64,000 nucleotides of DNA from Pseudomonas sp. R84 (GCF_009834515.1 NZ_CP019426.1:1291501-1355500); one strand, 5' to 3'; shown: positions 1 to 8,636, counted from the first letter of the stretch. Numbers and translations: made by a program. Notes: generated from the letters alone by a model not told the origin.

Positions 1-327
1 GCCCATGCCGACGTGGAAGAACTGCACGTCGAGTTGGCCCTTGTTCTCCTTCCACAGCGAATGCTCGCCGTCGTAACGGATCGCATTGAAGTTCTGCGGG
101 GTCATGGTCGCCAGGGTCGGCGGCAGCACCTGTTTGGTGTCCTGATAGGCGCTGCCAGCCAGTTGCTTGGCCTGGCGCTTCAGCGCTTCGAAGTCGAAGG
201 CCTGAGCCTCGCCATCGGCGGCGCCGCCATTGGCCGCCCACGCGCGGGTGGCCAGCAGGCCAGTGGCCGAAAGACCGGTGTAAGCCGCAATGGCCATGGA
301 CGCTTTGAGCAAATTCCTGCGGTGCAT
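1..327 (-). CDS. opgD: Glucans biosynthesis protein D, OpgD (5' part only)
   Basis: The first 109 codons of a minus-strand gene that runs out of the left edge of the window. The start is the ATG at 327. The protein opens with a twin-arginine export signal (HRRNLLK, then a hydrophobic stretch ending near ATRAWA at residue 31). It continues with the FDFEALKRQAKQLA and MTPQNFNAIRYDG segments typical of the periplasmic OpgG/OpgD family. OpgD takes part in making osmoregulated periplasmic glucans and leaves the cell folded through Tat. The catalytic body lies outside the window. I chose OpgD over OpgG because of the Tat-type leader. Confidence 0.88.
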   Translation of the reverse strand, partial: MHRRNLLKASMAIAAYTGLSATGLLATRAWAANGGAADGEAQAFDFEALKRQAKQLAGSAYQDTKQVLPPTLATMTPQNFNAIRYDGEHSLWKENKGQLDVQFFHVGMG

Positions 328-719
328 AAATACAACCTGTCGTGAGCAATCCCGCGCCGTTCCTGGCACGTGCTGGATCAGAAATAACGGTTCGGACAAG
401 CCTTCGGCCAAACGCAACGGACTATTAACAGATGCCCGCTAGCTTAAACGGTTCGCTCGCAATGCAAAATTCGTTGATTCACCGCGCCAGTGTGTCAATG
501 AAACAAGACATGTCGGTTAAATATCTGACAGGGCATTCTGATTTACACGGCATATCTGCTTTTTTCGACTAATTACTCTAAAAACCGCTTTTCAGCGCCG
601 ATTTAATTTCTATTCTATGGGCATGACCGGTGCTGACCGGTAGGGCACACGGCGCTGCTGTAAGGGGCAGGGCGATGTGGTGGTTTAGCAATTCTTTGAA
701 GTATTGAAGGACATCGTCC
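328..719. other. Gene-free stretch upstream of opgD
   Basis: This 392-nt region separates the divergent opgD and the small ORF at 720. It is visibly richer in A+T than its surroundings, especially 430-610, as expected of promoter regions. I saw no open frame of coding character, no RNA gene and no REP element in it. A Shine-Dalgarno-like AAGGA lies near 707, in front of the ORF at 720. Confidence 0.4.
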
Positions 720-905
720 ATGGCAAAAATACAAGGGATCACCGACATGTTGGGCATCTTTCCCTGCCTCGGCAGCGGCCGCAAAAGGCGTCGGCTCAGC
801 TCTGACGAAGTAAAACTGGTGGAGCGATATCGGGAGCTTTCGGAGAACGACCGGATTGCGATGCGGTATCTGGTGGATGCGATGCGGAGTGTTTCGCGGT
901 TTTAA
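720..905 (+). CDS. Small protein with a tail resembling phage-repressor C-termini
   Basis: A 61-codon ORF starting at the ATG at 720, with AAGGA about 9 nt upstream; a second in-frame ATG lies at 747. The product is basic in the middle (GRKRRR) and ends in a helical segment around LVERYRELSENDRIAMRYL. That segment looks like the C-terminal tail of HTH repressors of the phage-repressor kind, but no DNA-binding domain is present. It may be a stand-alone small protein or the remnant of a repressor. It overlaps the convergent ORF ending at 902 by 4 nt. No function can be assigned. Confidence 0.55.
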   Translation: MAKIQGITDMLGIFPCLGSGRKRRRLSSDEVKLVERYRELSENDRIAMRYLVDAMRSVSRF

Positions 906-1108
906 CGCTGGGGTGGGCACCGTGAAAGCCATTTGGCTTTTACGGTGGCCAGGTCAATCAAATTGCCCGCGTCGGCATCGGTGATGCCGACGTGAATGGC
1001 TTTCTGAAGCTCGGCATTGTCGTTTAGTTTCAGGTAAGAGATCGCAAAGCTTTCATCACAGGGAATGACTTCCTCAATCTGAGGAGGTTTGAGAAAAGTT
1101 CTACTCAT
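902..1108 (-). CDS. Hypothetical 68-aa protein
   Basis: A minus-strand ORF with its ATG at 1108; an in-frame TTG at 1117 is an alternative start. The product (beginning MSRTFLKPPQIEE, ending KWLSRCPPQR) has no signal peptide, membrane segment or motif I recognise. It is not antisense to any larger gene, which favours it being real, but the ribosome binding site is weak. It converges with the 720 ORF and ends inside that gene's last codons. It belongs to the same accessory-looking patch as the Bro-N gene at 1192. Confidence 0.4.
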   Translation of the reverse strand: MSRTFLKPPQIEEVIPCDESFAISYLKLNDNAELQKAIHVGITDADAGNLIDLATVKAKWLSRCPPQR

Positions 1109-1137
1109 CTGAATCAACTCGCTAGAGGGGACGCGCT

Positions 1138-1180
1138 AAACCTGTGGCGAGGGAGCTAGCTTCCTCGCCACAGGTTTTTT
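1138..1180 (+). terminator. Strong hairpin followed by a T run (REP-like arm)
   Basis: A near-perfect inverted repeat whose arms read ACCTGTGGCGAGG and CCTCGCCACAGGT, with the small loop GAGCTAGCTT between them, followed by six T on the + strand. The CTGTGGCGAGG arm is a common Pseudomonas intergenic repeat motif. Here its position before a T tract lets it act as an intrinsic terminator. It lies between the ORF ending at 902 and the Bro-N gene ending at 1192. Confidence 0.6.
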
Positions 1181-1191
1181 GTTTATGAGCC

Positions 1192-1698
1192 TTAGCTGCA
1201 AGTGCTCAGAACCGGAGACGGCCGCTGGCCGCGCATCAACTCCGGCACATCCCGCCATTTGACCCACGCCTGCTGTTGCCAGTGCAGCAGCGGCACGGTA
1301 ACGCCTGCCCAATGCATTGAGCTCAAGCTCGGGTGGTTTTCCACAGGGCTTGATTGGGTTTCGCGCAGCATCGGGATGACTTCATGGCTCAGCCATTGTC
1401 GCAGGTGTCGGTTTTCCGGGACGAAGTGATGGACGAGCAGGGCGAACAGGCCAGACTCGCTGACCATCGCGCAATCGATGATTTCGCCGTCCCGACGCAG
1501 AAGGACATGGCGACGCTGATCGGGATCGAGTTTCAGGGTGAGGCGTTCGTTCAGGGGGTAACCCATCAAGCGACCGAGATCTTGCACGCAGAACCAGGCT
1601 TCGTGGTCTTGCATGAAGGCGTGGAGGAAGCGGTTGTGGCGGGTGAAGGCGGTGGGGGTGAAGTGCGTTGAAGGTGGATTCTGGATTTGCGTAGACAT
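1192..1698 (-). CDS. Bro-N domain (phage antirepressor-like) protein
   Basis: A 168-aa protein whose first ~115 residues match the Bro-N fold. Recognisable parts are the WFCVQDLGRLMGY segment, the LLRRDGEIIDCAMVSESGLFALL core, and the RHLRQWLSHEVIPMLRE helix that closes the domain. Bro-N proteins are found in prophages and large DNA viruses, where they bind DNA or antagonise repressors. In Pseudomonas they also occur alone on the chromosome, as here, with no other phage structural genes. The tail after residue 120 is unrecognised. The start ATG at 1698 lies inside a longer overlapping ORF in another frame (1566-1883), so translation could be coupled to it. Confidence 0.75.
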   Translation of the reverse strand: MSTQIQNPPSTHFTPTAFTRHNRFLHAFMQDHEAWFCVQDLGRLMGYPLNERLTLKLDPDQRRHVLLRRDGEIIDCAMVSESGLFALLVHHFVPENRHLRQWLSHEVIPMLRETQSSPVENHPSLSSMHWAGVTVPLLHWQQQAWVKWRDVPELMRGQRPSPVLSTCS

Positions 1699-2135
1699 GT
1701 AGTGACTTCCGTTTCGAGTTGGAAAGTCGCCACCAATTCTTCGAAAAATTGGGTGGCGAGCCGAGTGGCGTTCGAAGTCGGGTTACTTCCTGTCGAAACG
1801 GTAAAGCCGGAAGGCCCGCGCCACACGGCCCGCCATAAAGCAGAACTGAAGTTGTGAAAAAGCCGCAGTTCAATGGAGGGCATGCAAGCACCGTTTTGAC
1901 AGTTTCCGGCTTCGACCCCGGATCGCTGAATTAACAGCGACGGGATAAAGCCTATCGGTCAGGCGCTTGCGGCGACAAGTCTACCCTTTCGCCACACATC
2001 GTAGGAAATGGGGCTTTTTCAGGCAGGTTGTGTCTGTAGGAAATTCCTGTTTTTTTAGATTCCGCTGCTAAACCATCCCTGCACCGAAGATTTTCCTTTA
2101 TGAGTTAGCAATCGGGAAAAGGGAGAAGCAATTCT
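1699..2135. other. Upstream region of the Bro-N gene with an overlapping leader ORF
   Basis: This 437-nt stretch has no conventional gene. A minus-strand ORF begins at 1883 and runs past the Bro-N start to 1566. Its part before the overlap reads like a protein (GFTVSTGSNP, NATRLATQFFEEL), so it may be a leader peptide. Between 1985 and 2060 the sequence TAGGAAAT occurs twice, once inside the palindrome GGAAATTCC. Long T and A tracts (2048-2056) suggest promoter-type DNA. I saw no REP element or RNA gene. Confidence 0.35.
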
Positions 2136-2300
2136 GTGAGCAAAGATGAAGCGAAGGGTAAAAAGAGAAAGGTGATCGATCTGGATCGCTTCGAAGCTGT
2201 TAGAGGTAAAGCCGATATCAAATGGCGTACTGATGAATTGATGACAGTGCTTCGAGGAGACCCCGGAATCAAATCTCGATTCCGGGGTGATTCTTCTTAG
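2136..2300 (+). CDS. Small basic 54-aa protein, GTG start
   Basis: An ORF of 54 codons plus stop starting at GTG 2136, preceded by GGGAG with about 10 nt spacing. The product begins MSKDEAKGKKRKVIDLDRF and is lysine/arginine-rich at the N-terminus. A predicted helix follows (WRTDELMTVLRGD). It overlaps the last codon of the convergent permease gene (stop at 2297). Codons 42-51 are written in a perfect hairpin (2261-2287), so the C-terminus is shaped by the terminator-like structure. I do not recognise a family; a small DNA-binding or antitoxin-like protein is possible from composition only. Confidence 0.45.
   Translation: MSKDEAKGKKRKVIDLDRFEAVRGKADIKWRTDELMTVLRGDPGIKSRFRGDSS
2261..2287 (-). 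terminator. Hairpin just downstream of the permease gene
   Basis: A perfect 10-bp stem, CCCCGGAATC paired with GATTCCGGGG, around a 7-nt loop. It lies about 10 nt beyond the permease stop codon at 2297. On the minus strand it is not followed by a long T run; on the + strand it is followed by a T-rich stretch. It probably ends or protects transcripts in either direction. It lies within the small ORF at 2136-2300. Confidence 0.55.
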
Positions 2301-3781
2301 CGACTCACCTTCCAAGCATCCCCAGCCGGCGCCTTCCCATGGTCATACGGCTTGCCAATCCACATATAAACCAGCCCCAAACCAATCACGATGGCCGTGC
2401 TCAATACCATCGCATAGTTCACGTACCACGCGGCATCCGGCGTACGTGGCCAGGCCATGTTGATGATTGCGCCAACGCCATACACCAGCGCGCCGATGTT
2501 CACCGGCCAGCCCCAGGCGCCGAGGGTGAATTTGCCGCTGGGTTTCCAGCCTTTGCTACGGGCGTACAGCGCGGCCAGGACGATCATCTGGAACGCGAGG
2601 TAGATGCCGATGGCGGCGAAGCTGACGATGGTGGCCACGGCGTCTTGCAGGAAGAAGCCAAGGGCGATGATCAGTGCCGGCAGGACGCCAGACACGAACA
2701 GTGCGGCAACCGGTACTTGGGTGGTAGGAGAAATCTTTTTCAGCAGTCGGCTGCCGATGACCATTTCGTCCCGAGCGTAGGAGTACAGCAGACGACTAGC
2801 CGCGGCCTGTAGGCTGATGACGCAGGAGATGAAGGAAATCATCACCACGCCCATCACCACTTTCGAACCGACCGGGCCGAAGGCATTGTTGAGGATGGTG
2901 GTGACCGGGTCTTTGTCGGTGCCGTTGATCACGGCTTGCATGTCCGGCACGGCGAGGATCAGCGCCAGGCAGGCGAACATCGCCGCGATGCCGCCGATGT
3001 AGATGGTCATGCGCATGGCCACCGGGATTTTCGCGCTCGGGTTCGGGGTTTCTTCGGCGACGTCGCCGCAGGCCTCGAAGCCGTAGTAGAGGAACATCCC
3101 CGCCAGCGATGCGGTGAGGAACGCCGGCAGGTAAGAGCCATCGACGCTGATGTCGAAGGTGTTGAACAGCACGCTCAGCGGTTGATGGCGTTCGAACACC
3201 AGCAGGTAAACGCCGACGATCACTGCGCCAACCAGTTCGCAGAGGAAGCCGAACATGGCGATGCGCGCCAGCACTTTGGTGCCGCTGAGGTTGACCAGTG
3301 TGGCGAACAGGGTCAGCACCAGGGCGATGACGATGTTGGTGTTGTTGCTTGGCTCGAAACCGAGCATGGCAGCCAGGTACGGGCCAGCGCCGACGGCAAC
3401 GGCAGCGATGGTGACGCAGAGGGCGATGGAGTAGATCCAGCCGACCATCCATGCCCATTTTTTACCGACCAATCGGCGTGCCCAAGGGTAAACACCGCCG
3501 GAAATCGGGAACTGCGAAACCACTTCGCCGAAGATCAGGCACACCAGCAATTGGCCGCAACCGACCAGCAAGTAGGCCCAGAACATCGGTGGCCCGCCGG
3601 CGGCGAGGCACAGGCCGAAGAGGGTATAAACCCCTACGACCGGTGACAGATAAGTGAAGCCCAAAGCGAAGTTTTCCCACAGGCTCATGCTGCGGTTGAA
3701 GTTGGAGGTGTAGCCCAGTTTGCGCAGTTGTTCGGCATCGCTGTCGGCAACGGCTGTGGCGAGATCGGGTGAGGAACTCAT
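2297..3781 (-). CDS. APC-superfamily amino-acid/amine permease
   Basis: A 494-aa integral membrane protein starting at the ATG at 3781 (GGAG about 9 nt upstream); the longer frame beyond it lacks a ribosome site. It has about 12 hydrophobic helices. The helix-1 region (FALGFTYLSPVVGVYTLF) and a segment with GFEACGDVAEETPNP are typical of the branch of APC permeases that takes up GABA, choline or ethanolamine-type amines. It lies downstream of a gamma-aminobutyraldehyde dehydrogenase in the same direction, so import of GABA, putrescine-derived amines or a related amino acid is the best guess. The substrate is not determinable from sequence. A REP doublet separates it from its upstream neighbour. 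Confidence 0.8.
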   Translation of the reverse strand: MSSSPDLATAVADSDAEQLRKLGYTSNFNRSMSLWENFALGFTYLSPVVGVYTLFGLCLAAGGPPMFWAYLLVGCGQLLVCLIFGEVVSQFPISGGVYPWARRLVGKKWAWMVGWIYSIALCVTIAAVAVGAGPYLAAMLGFEPSNNTNIVIALVLTLFATLVNLSGTKVLARIAMFGFLCELVGAVIVGVYLLVFERHQPLSVLFNTFDISVDGSYLPAFLTASLAGMFLYYGFEACGDVAEETPNPSAKIPVAMRMTIYIGGIAAMFACLALILAVPDMQAVINGTDKDPVTTILNNAFGPVGSKVVMGVVMISFISCVISLQAAASRLLYSYARDEMVIGSRLLKKISPTTQVPVAALFVSGVLPALIIALGFFLQDAVATIVSFAAIGIYLAFQMIVLAALYARSKGWKPSGKFTLGAWGWPVNIGALVYGVGAIINMAWPRTPDAAWYVNYAMVLSTAIVIGLGLVYMWIGKPYDHGKAPAGDAWKVSR

Positions 3782-3922
3782 GTGTGTTTTGCTCCGTGGA
3801 ATCGGCAGATTTCGGATGGCCGAGGCCGTGGCGGGGCCATGCAGGCGCCGCCCGGTTCGGTGGTTATTGTTTTGGGATCCTGGTGGTGCGTGATCCGGGT
3901 TCTTCCTGACACCGGGGTGACG

Positions 3923-3992
3923 CCTTCGCGAGCAGGCTCGCTCCCACATTTGGAATACTTACCCCTGTGGGAGCGAGCCTGCTCGCGAAGCT
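3923..3992. repeat. REP doublet, GTGGGAGCGAGCCTGCTCGCGAA family
   Basis: Two inverted copies of the GGGAGCGAGCCTGCTCGCG palindrome, about 20 nt apart, between the aldehyde dehydrogenase (ending at 4002) and the permease start at 3781. Each copy folds on itself and the two copies pair with each other. This is the REPIN arrangement known in fluorescent pseudomonads, dispersed by RAYT transposases, none of which is in this window. Confidence 0.85.
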
Positions 3993-4001
3993 TTTAAAGG
4001 C

Positions 4002-5426
4002 TTAGTGCTTGAACATCACATGCCGAACCGTGGTGTAGTCCTCCAGCCCATACATGGACATGTCCTTCCCGTAACCGGACAATTTCTGACCGCCATGGGG
4101 CATTTCGCTGACGAGCATGAAGTGCGTGTTCACCCACGTGCAGCCGTACTGCAAACGCGCCGACATGCGATGCGCGCGTCCTACATCCGCTGTCCACACC
4201 GAGGACGCGAGTCCGTAGTCCGAATCGTTGGCCCATTCCAGTGCCTGCGCTTCATCGGTGAACTTGGTCACGGAAACCACCGGCCCAAACACTTCGCGGC
4301 GGACGATCTCGTCGTCCTGCTGGGCATCGGCCAGCACGGTCGGTTCAAAGAAGAAGCCGTTACCGTCAACAGCCTTGCCACCAGTGATCAAACGAATGTG
4401 TGACTGCGCCACAGCACGCTCGACAAACCCGGCAACACGGTCACGATGTTGCGCGGTGATCAAAGGCCCCAGCTCGGTCGACGGATCATCCTGCAAGCCG
4501 TATTTGATTGTGCTCACCGCCGCGCCGAGCTTCTCGACAAACTTGTCGTAGATGCCTTGCTGCGCATAGATCCGGCACGCGGCAGTGCAATCCTGCCCGG
4601 CGTTGTAGAAACCGAAGGTACGAATACCTTCCACCGCCGCATCGATATCGGCGTCGTCGAAGATGATCACCGGCGCCTTGCCGCCCAACTCCATGTGCAT
4701 ACGTTTGATGCTGTCGGCGGTGCTGGAAATGATGTTGGCACCCGTGGCGATGGAGCCGGTCAGCGAAACCATGCGCACTTTCGGATGGGTAACCAACGGA
4801 CTGCCAACGGTAGGACCGCGACCAAATACCAGATTGAGTACACCAGCCGGGAAGATTTCCGACGCCAGTTCGACCAGACGCAACGCGGTCAGCGGCGTTT
4901 GTTCCGACGGCTTGAGCACCACGGTATTACCCGCGGCCAGCGCCGGGGCGATTTTCCAGGCGACCATCATCAGCGGGTAGTTCCACGGCGCGATGGAGGC
5001 AATCACGCCGACCGGGTCGCGGCGGATCATTGAGGTGTGGCCGGGCAAGTATTCGCCGGCGGCCGAACCGCTCATGCAACGGCTGGCGCCGGCGAAGAAA
5101 CGGAACACGTCGGCAATCGCCGGAATCTCGTCGTTGAGCGCGGCGCTGTAGGGTTTGCCGCAATTGGCGGATTCCAGTTTGGCCAGTTCTTCGCCGTGGA
5201 CCTCGATGGCGTCGGCGAGTTTGAGTAGCAGCAGCGAACGGTCTTTCGGTGCGGTTTGCGACCAATCGGCGAAGGCGTTATCGGCGGCGCGCACGGCGGC
5301 GTCGACTTGGGCTTCGCTGGCTTCGTTGATTTCTACCAGGACTTCGCCGCGCGCCGGGTTAAGCACCGGTTGCGCCGGGCCTTCGCCGTTGACCAGTTGG
5401 CCGTTGATCAAGAGTTTGGTTTGCAT
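4002..5426 (-). CDS. patD: Gamma-aminobutyraldehyde dehydrogenase (copy 1)
   Basis: A 474-aa NAD-dependent aldehyde dehydrogenase that converts 4-aminobutanal to GABA in putrescine breakdown. The start MQTKLL at 5426 has GAGGA upstream and gives the family length. Visible features are the Asn/Lys region [23 protein letters not shown], the general-base Glu in MELGGKAP, the catalytic Cys in [11 protein letters not shown] and the late EVFGPV motif. NAGQDCTA and the C-terminal [13 protein letters not shown] are characteristic of the PatD/YdcW branch. It lies 160 nt downstream of the ABC transporter genes, an order matching the E. coli ydcSTUV-patD operon. A close paralog sits at 9872-11359. Confidence 0.88.
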   Translation of the reverse strand: MQTKLLINGQLVNGEGPAQPVLNPARGEVLVEINEASEAQVDAAVRAADNAFADWSQTAPKDRSLLLLKLADAIEVHGEELAKLESANCGKPYSAALNDEIPAIADVFRFFAGASRCMSGSAAGEYLPGHTSMIRRDPVGVIASIAPWNYPLMMVAWKIAPALAAGNTVVLKPSEQTPLTALRLVELASEIFPAGVLNLVFGRGPTVGSPLVTHPKVRMVSLTGSIATGANIISSTADSIKRMHMELGGKAPVIIFDDADIDAAVEGIRTFGFYNAGQDCTAACRIYAQQGIYDKFVEKLGAAVSTIKYGLQDDPSTELGPLITAQHRDRVAGFVERAVAQSHIRLITGGKAVDGNGFFFEPTVLADAQQDDEIVRREVFGPVVSVTKFTDEAQALEWANDSDYGLASSVWTADVGRAHRMSARLQYGCTWVNTHFMLVSEMPHGGQKLSGYGKDMSMYGLEDYTTVRHVMFKH

Positions 5427-5475
5427 GTCTGTTGTCCTCACTAACGCTTTTATTGTTCTGCCGAAACCGAACCCA

Positions 5476-5559
5476 TGTAGGAGCTGCCGAAGGCTGCGAT
5501 CTTTTGATGTTGCTTTGAAGATCAAGATCAAAAGATCGCAGCCTTCGGCAGCTCCTACA
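5476..5559. repeat. REP doublet, TGTAGGAGCTGCCGAAGGCTGCGATC family
   Basis: Two inverted copies of GTAGGAGCTGCCGAAGGCTG, each extended by CGATCTTTTGAT, separated by about 10-20 nt, between the transporter permease (ending at 5587) and patD (starting at 5426). The same family recurs at 38634-38710. The arms would form a long hairpin in an operon transcript and may uncouple patD expression from the transporter genes. Confidence 0.85.
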
Positions 5560-5586
5560 CGGGATTCGGTTTTTTCAGTTATTCGG

Positions 5587-6396
5587 TTATTTACCGCCGC
5601 TACCAGCGACGCTCTCGCCACCACGCGTCAGGTAATACGCGCCGAGAATCGGCAACATGGTCACCATCATCACCAGCATGGCGACGACGTTGGTCACCGG
5701 CACATCCCGTGGCCGGCTCAGTTGATTGAGCAGCCACAACGGCAACGTGCGCTCATGCCCGGCGGTAAACGTGGTGACGATGATTTCGTCGAACGACAGC
5801 GCAAACGCCAACATGCCGCCGGCCAGCAACGCCGAGCCGAGGTTGGGCAGGATGATGTAGCGAAAGGTCTGCCAGCCATCGGCGCCGAGGTCCATCGAGG
5901 CCTCGATCAAGCTGTGTGAAGTACGGCGCAGGCGGGCGATAACATTGTTGTAGACGATCACCACGCAGAAGGTCGCGTGGCCGACGATGATGGTGAACAT
6001 CCCCGGTTCGATCCCCAGCGTCTTGAACGTCGCCAGCAGTGCGATCCCGGTGATGATTCCCGGCAGCGCAATCGGCAGAATCAGCATCAGCGAAATGCCC
6101 TGCTTGCCGAAGAAATCGCGGCGGTATAGCGCTGCCGAAGCCAGCGTGCCAAGCACCATCGCAATCAACGTGGCGATGGCCGCGATCTGCAAGGAAAGCT
6201 TGATCGCCTCCAGAACATCCGGCCGCGAAAACGCCACGCTGAACCAGTGCAAGGTGAAGCCCTTCGGCGGAAAGCTGAACGCGGCTTCCTCGGTGTTGAA
6301 GGCGTACAAGAAGATGATCAGGATCGGAAAGTGCAGAAACACCAACCCGCCCCAGGCTGCGATTTTCAACCCAATTGAAGCCCTTTCAGAGCGCAT
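5587..6396 (-). CDS. Polyamine ABC transporter permease, YdcV/PotC type
   Basis: A 269-aa inner-membrane permease with six hydrophobic helices. It has the binding-protein-dependent permease EAA loop near residues 160-180 ([20 protein letters not shown]), which contacts the ATPase. I place the start at the ATG at 6396 (MRSERASIG). This gives an 11-nt overlap with the preceding permease gene and matches family length; the longer frame to 6438 adds residues without similarity. It pairs with the gene at 6386-7321 as the second transmembrane subunit of a spermidine/putrescine-type importer. Confidence 0.88.
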   Translation of the reverse strand: MRSERASIGLKIAAWGGLVFLHFPILIIFLYAFNTEEAAFSFPPKGFTLHWFSVAFSRPDVLEAIKLSLQIAAIATLIAMVLGTLASAALYRRDFFGKQGISLMLILPIALPGIITGIALLATFKTLGIEPGMFTIIVGHATFCVVIVYNNVIARLRRTSHSLIEASMDLGADGWQTFRYIILPNLGSALLAGGMLAFALSFDEIIVTTFTAGHERTLPLWLLNQLSRPRDVPVTNVVAMLVMMVTMLPILGAYYLTRGGESVAGSGGK

Positions 6397-7321
6397 CGAA
6401 AGCCCCCAGGCGTTTGACGATGGACAGGTAAACCGCAATCAACACAATCGGCACCAGCGTGAACGCCGCCGCCATCGGCATATTGCCAATCGCACCTTGC
6501 TGCGCGTACACCATGCTGCCGACAAAGTAGCCCGGCGGCCCGACCAGTTGCGGCACGATGAAGTCGCCCAAGGTCAGCGAAAACGTGAAGATCGAACCGG
6601 CGGCGATGCCCGGAATCGACAGCGGCAAAATCACCTGCATAAAGGTCTGACGCGGCTTCGCACCAAGGTCAGCGGAGGCCTGCAACAGCGACGGCGGCAG
6701 ACGTTCCAGCGACGCCTGAATCGGCAGAATCATGAACGGCAGCCAGATATAAACAAGCACCATGAATCGCCCCAGATGCGAGGTCGACAAAGTGCTGCCA
6801 CCCACCCCGGGAATCCCCAGAATGAACTGCAACACCGGCTCCAGCCCCAGGTGCTGCACGAACCACTGCGCCACGCCGCCCTTGGCCAGCAGCAACGTCC
6901 ACGCATAGGCCTTGACGATGTAACTGGCCCACATCGGCATCATCACCGCGATGTAGAAAAACGCCTTGGTCTTGCCCGTGGTGTAGCGCGCCATGTAGTA
7001 GGCGATCGGGAACGCGACGATGGCGCTGGCGATCGACACGACGATGGCCATGCTCAGCGTGCGCAGGATGATGTCGAAGTTCGACGGCTGAAACAGCGCG
7101 GCGAAATTGGCCAGCGTCAGGTCAGGGGTGACCGCCATGGTGAAGTCGTCGAAGGTGTAGAAACCCTGCCACAACAGCACCAGCAGCGAGCCGAGATAAA
7201 TCGCGCCAAACCACAGCAGCGGCGGTACCAGCAGCATCGACAGATACAGGTTCGGCTTGCGGTAAAGCAGGTTGGAAAACCGGCGCAACGGCGGCGATGC
7301 AGTCATCGTGAGCATGCTCAT
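6386..7321 (-). CDS. Polyamine ABC transporter permease, YdcU/PotB type
   Basis: A 311-aa membrane protein with an N-terminal cytoplasmic stretch (~25 residues), then six membrane segments. The EAA-type loop ([20 protein letters not shown]) lies near residue 215, and a [11 protein letters not shown] segment as in PotB/YdcU lies near 255. Its ATG at 7321 is one nucleotide after the ATPase stop codon (TGAcATG), so the two genes are translationally coupled. An internal ATG at 7315 is an alternative start. It forms the transmembrane channel with the YdcV-like subunit. Confidence 0.88.
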   Translation of the reverse strand: MSMLTMTASPPLRRFSNLLYRKPNLYLSMLLVPPLLWFGAIYLGSLLVLLWQGFYTFDDFTMAVTPDLTLANFAALFQPSNFDIILRTLSMAIVVSIASAIVAFPIAYYMARYTTGKTKAFFYIAVMMPMWASYIVKAYAWTLLLAKGGVAQWFVQHLGLEPVLQFILGIPGVGGSTLSTSHLGRFMVLVYIWLPFMILPIQASLERLPPSLLQASADLGAKPRQTFMQVILPLSIPGIAAGSIFTFSLTLGDFIVPQLVGPPGYFVGSMVYAQQGAIGNMPMAAAFTLVPIVLIAVYLSIVKRLGAFDAL

Positions 7322-7322
7322 G

Positions 7323-8360
7323 TCACACCCCGCTCGTCACGGTGTCGTGCAACGGGATCATCGCTTCCCGCGCCCAACGTGCGCTTAGGCGTTGGCCAGT
7401 CTGGTGTTGTGCGCTGCTGTCGATCCACTGATTGTTGGCGTGGCTGATGCTCAAGGTCTGGCCGTTTTCCAGCTTCAATTCATAGCGCGTGGCGCTGCCC
7501 TGATACTGAATGTCGTGGAGTAATCCGCTGACTTCGATTTCGTGGCTGGCCAGCGGGCCTTCGGCGAAACGCACGTGTTCCGGGCGAATCGAAAACGGTT
7601 GCGGATGACCGCTGATTTCACGTGCCAGATCACCACGAATCACGTTCGAGGTGCCGACGAATTCGGCGACAAATGTGGTGGTCGGTTTCATGTACAGATT
7701 GCGCGGTGTGTCGACCTGTTCGATGCGACCCTTGTTGAATACGGCAACGCGATCGGACATCGACAGCGCTTCGGTTTGATCGTGAGTGACGAAGATGAAG
7801 GTGATGCCGAGCTGGCGTTGCAGCTTCTTTAATTCACTTTGCATTTGTTCGCGCAATTTCAAATCGAGCGCGCCCAAAGGCTCATCGAGCAACAGCACGC
7901 GGGGACGATTGACCAAGGCGCGGGCGAGGGCGACACGCTGGCGCTGACCACCGGACAATTGCACAGGTTTGCGGGCGCCGTAACCGCCGAGGGCGACCAT
8001 GTCCAAGGCTTCTTCGGCGCGTTTGTGCCGTTCGGTCTTGCCGACGCCTTTGACCTTCAAGCCGTAGGCGACGTTGTCGAGCACGTTCATGTGCGGGAAC
8101 AGCGCGTAATCCTGAAACACCGTGTTGACGTCACGTTGATACGGCGGCAACCCGGCCGCCTCGGCGCCATGGATGCGGATTGAGCCAGCACTCGGTTGTT
8201 CGAACCCGGCGATCAGGCGCAGGCAGGTGGTTTTGCCCGAGCCGGAAGGGCCGAGCATGGAAAAGAACTCGCCGTCCTCGATATCGATGGAAACCCGGTC
8301 AACGGCCTTCACCTCGCCGAACTGCCGGGAAACGTTGGTGAACTGGACTGCAAGCGTCAT
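7323..8360 (-). CDS. Polyamine ABC transporter ATPase, YdcT/PotA type
   Basis: A 345-aa ATP-binding subunit. Walker A is GPSGSGKTT (~residues 38-46), followed by the Q-loop VFQDYALFPHM, the signature LSGGQRQR, Walker B VLLLDEPLGALD and the switch His in FVTHDQ. A C-terminal TOBE-like regulatory part follows from about residue 235. The ATG at 8360 has GGAG nine nt upstream, so I prefer it to the in-frame TTG at 8375. It energises import of a polyamine delivered by the binding protein at 8637-9788. Unlike the other junctions in the operon, the 276-nt gap to that gene is filled by a repeat element. Confidence 0.9.
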   Translation of the reverse strand: MTLAVQFTNVSRQFGEVKAVDRVSIDIEDGEFFSMLGPSGSGKTTCLRLIAGFEQPSAGSIRIHGAEAAGLPPYQRDVNTVFQDYALFPHMNVLDNVAYGLKVKGVGKTERHKRAEEALDMVALGGYGARKPVQLSGGQRQRVALARALVNRPRVLLLDEPLGALDLKLREQMQSELKKLQRQLGITFIFVTHDQTEALSMSDRVAVFNKGRIEQVDTPRNLYMKPTTTFVAEFVGTSNVIRGDLAREISGHPQPFSIRPEHVRFAEGPLASHEIEVSGLLHDIQYQGSATRYELKLENGQTLSISHANNQWIDSSAQHQTGQRLSARWAREAMIPLHDTVTSGV

Positions 8361-8484
8361 GGTGCGGTGCTCCAAAAAGGCGAGGGCCGTCGCAGCGGCC
8401 CAGCCTGGACTTCTGAAAAATCTGAATCGTTTACGGTTTGCTTGGCTTACACATTCGGCGGACGAGATGCGATCTGCTTTTAGC

Positions 8485-8614
8485 GCCCTCTCCCTCCGGG
8501 AGAGGGCTGGGGGTGAGGGTGGCTTATTGGCCGTTGCTCTGAAGTCAAAGGCAAGGTCAAAAGCTACCCCCTCACCCCAACCCTCTCCCCCAGGGGGGCG
8601 AGGGGGAAAGGGAG
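8485..8614. repeat. Long inverted repeat, CCCTCTCCC...GGGAGAGGGCTGGGGTGAGGG family
   Basis: Two inverted arms (8485-8519 and 8569-8614) rich in CCCTCTCCC / GGGAGAGGG and CCCTCACCCC / GGGGTGAGGG flank a ~50-nt core. It lies between the binding-protein gene and the ATPase gene of the transporter. Related elements occur at 24569-24783 and 31860-32020. It is a non-coding, MITE-like dispersed repeat. In the operon mRNA it would fold into a hairpin that could lower expression of the membrane components relative to the binding protein. Confidence 0.75.
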
Positions 8615-8636
8615 CAGGCCGCGTCGTTATTGAGAG

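Noticed and set aside
1382..1891. 169-codon minus-strand ORF in a second frame over the Bro-N gene
   Set aside because: Its second half is an Arg/Pro-rich shadow of the Bro-N frame. Only the other overlapping frame (1566-1883) looks protein-like before the overlap.
5155..5919. 254-codon plus-strand ORF over the patD-permease junction
   Set aside because: It crosses a REP doublet and is antisense to two well-supported genes.
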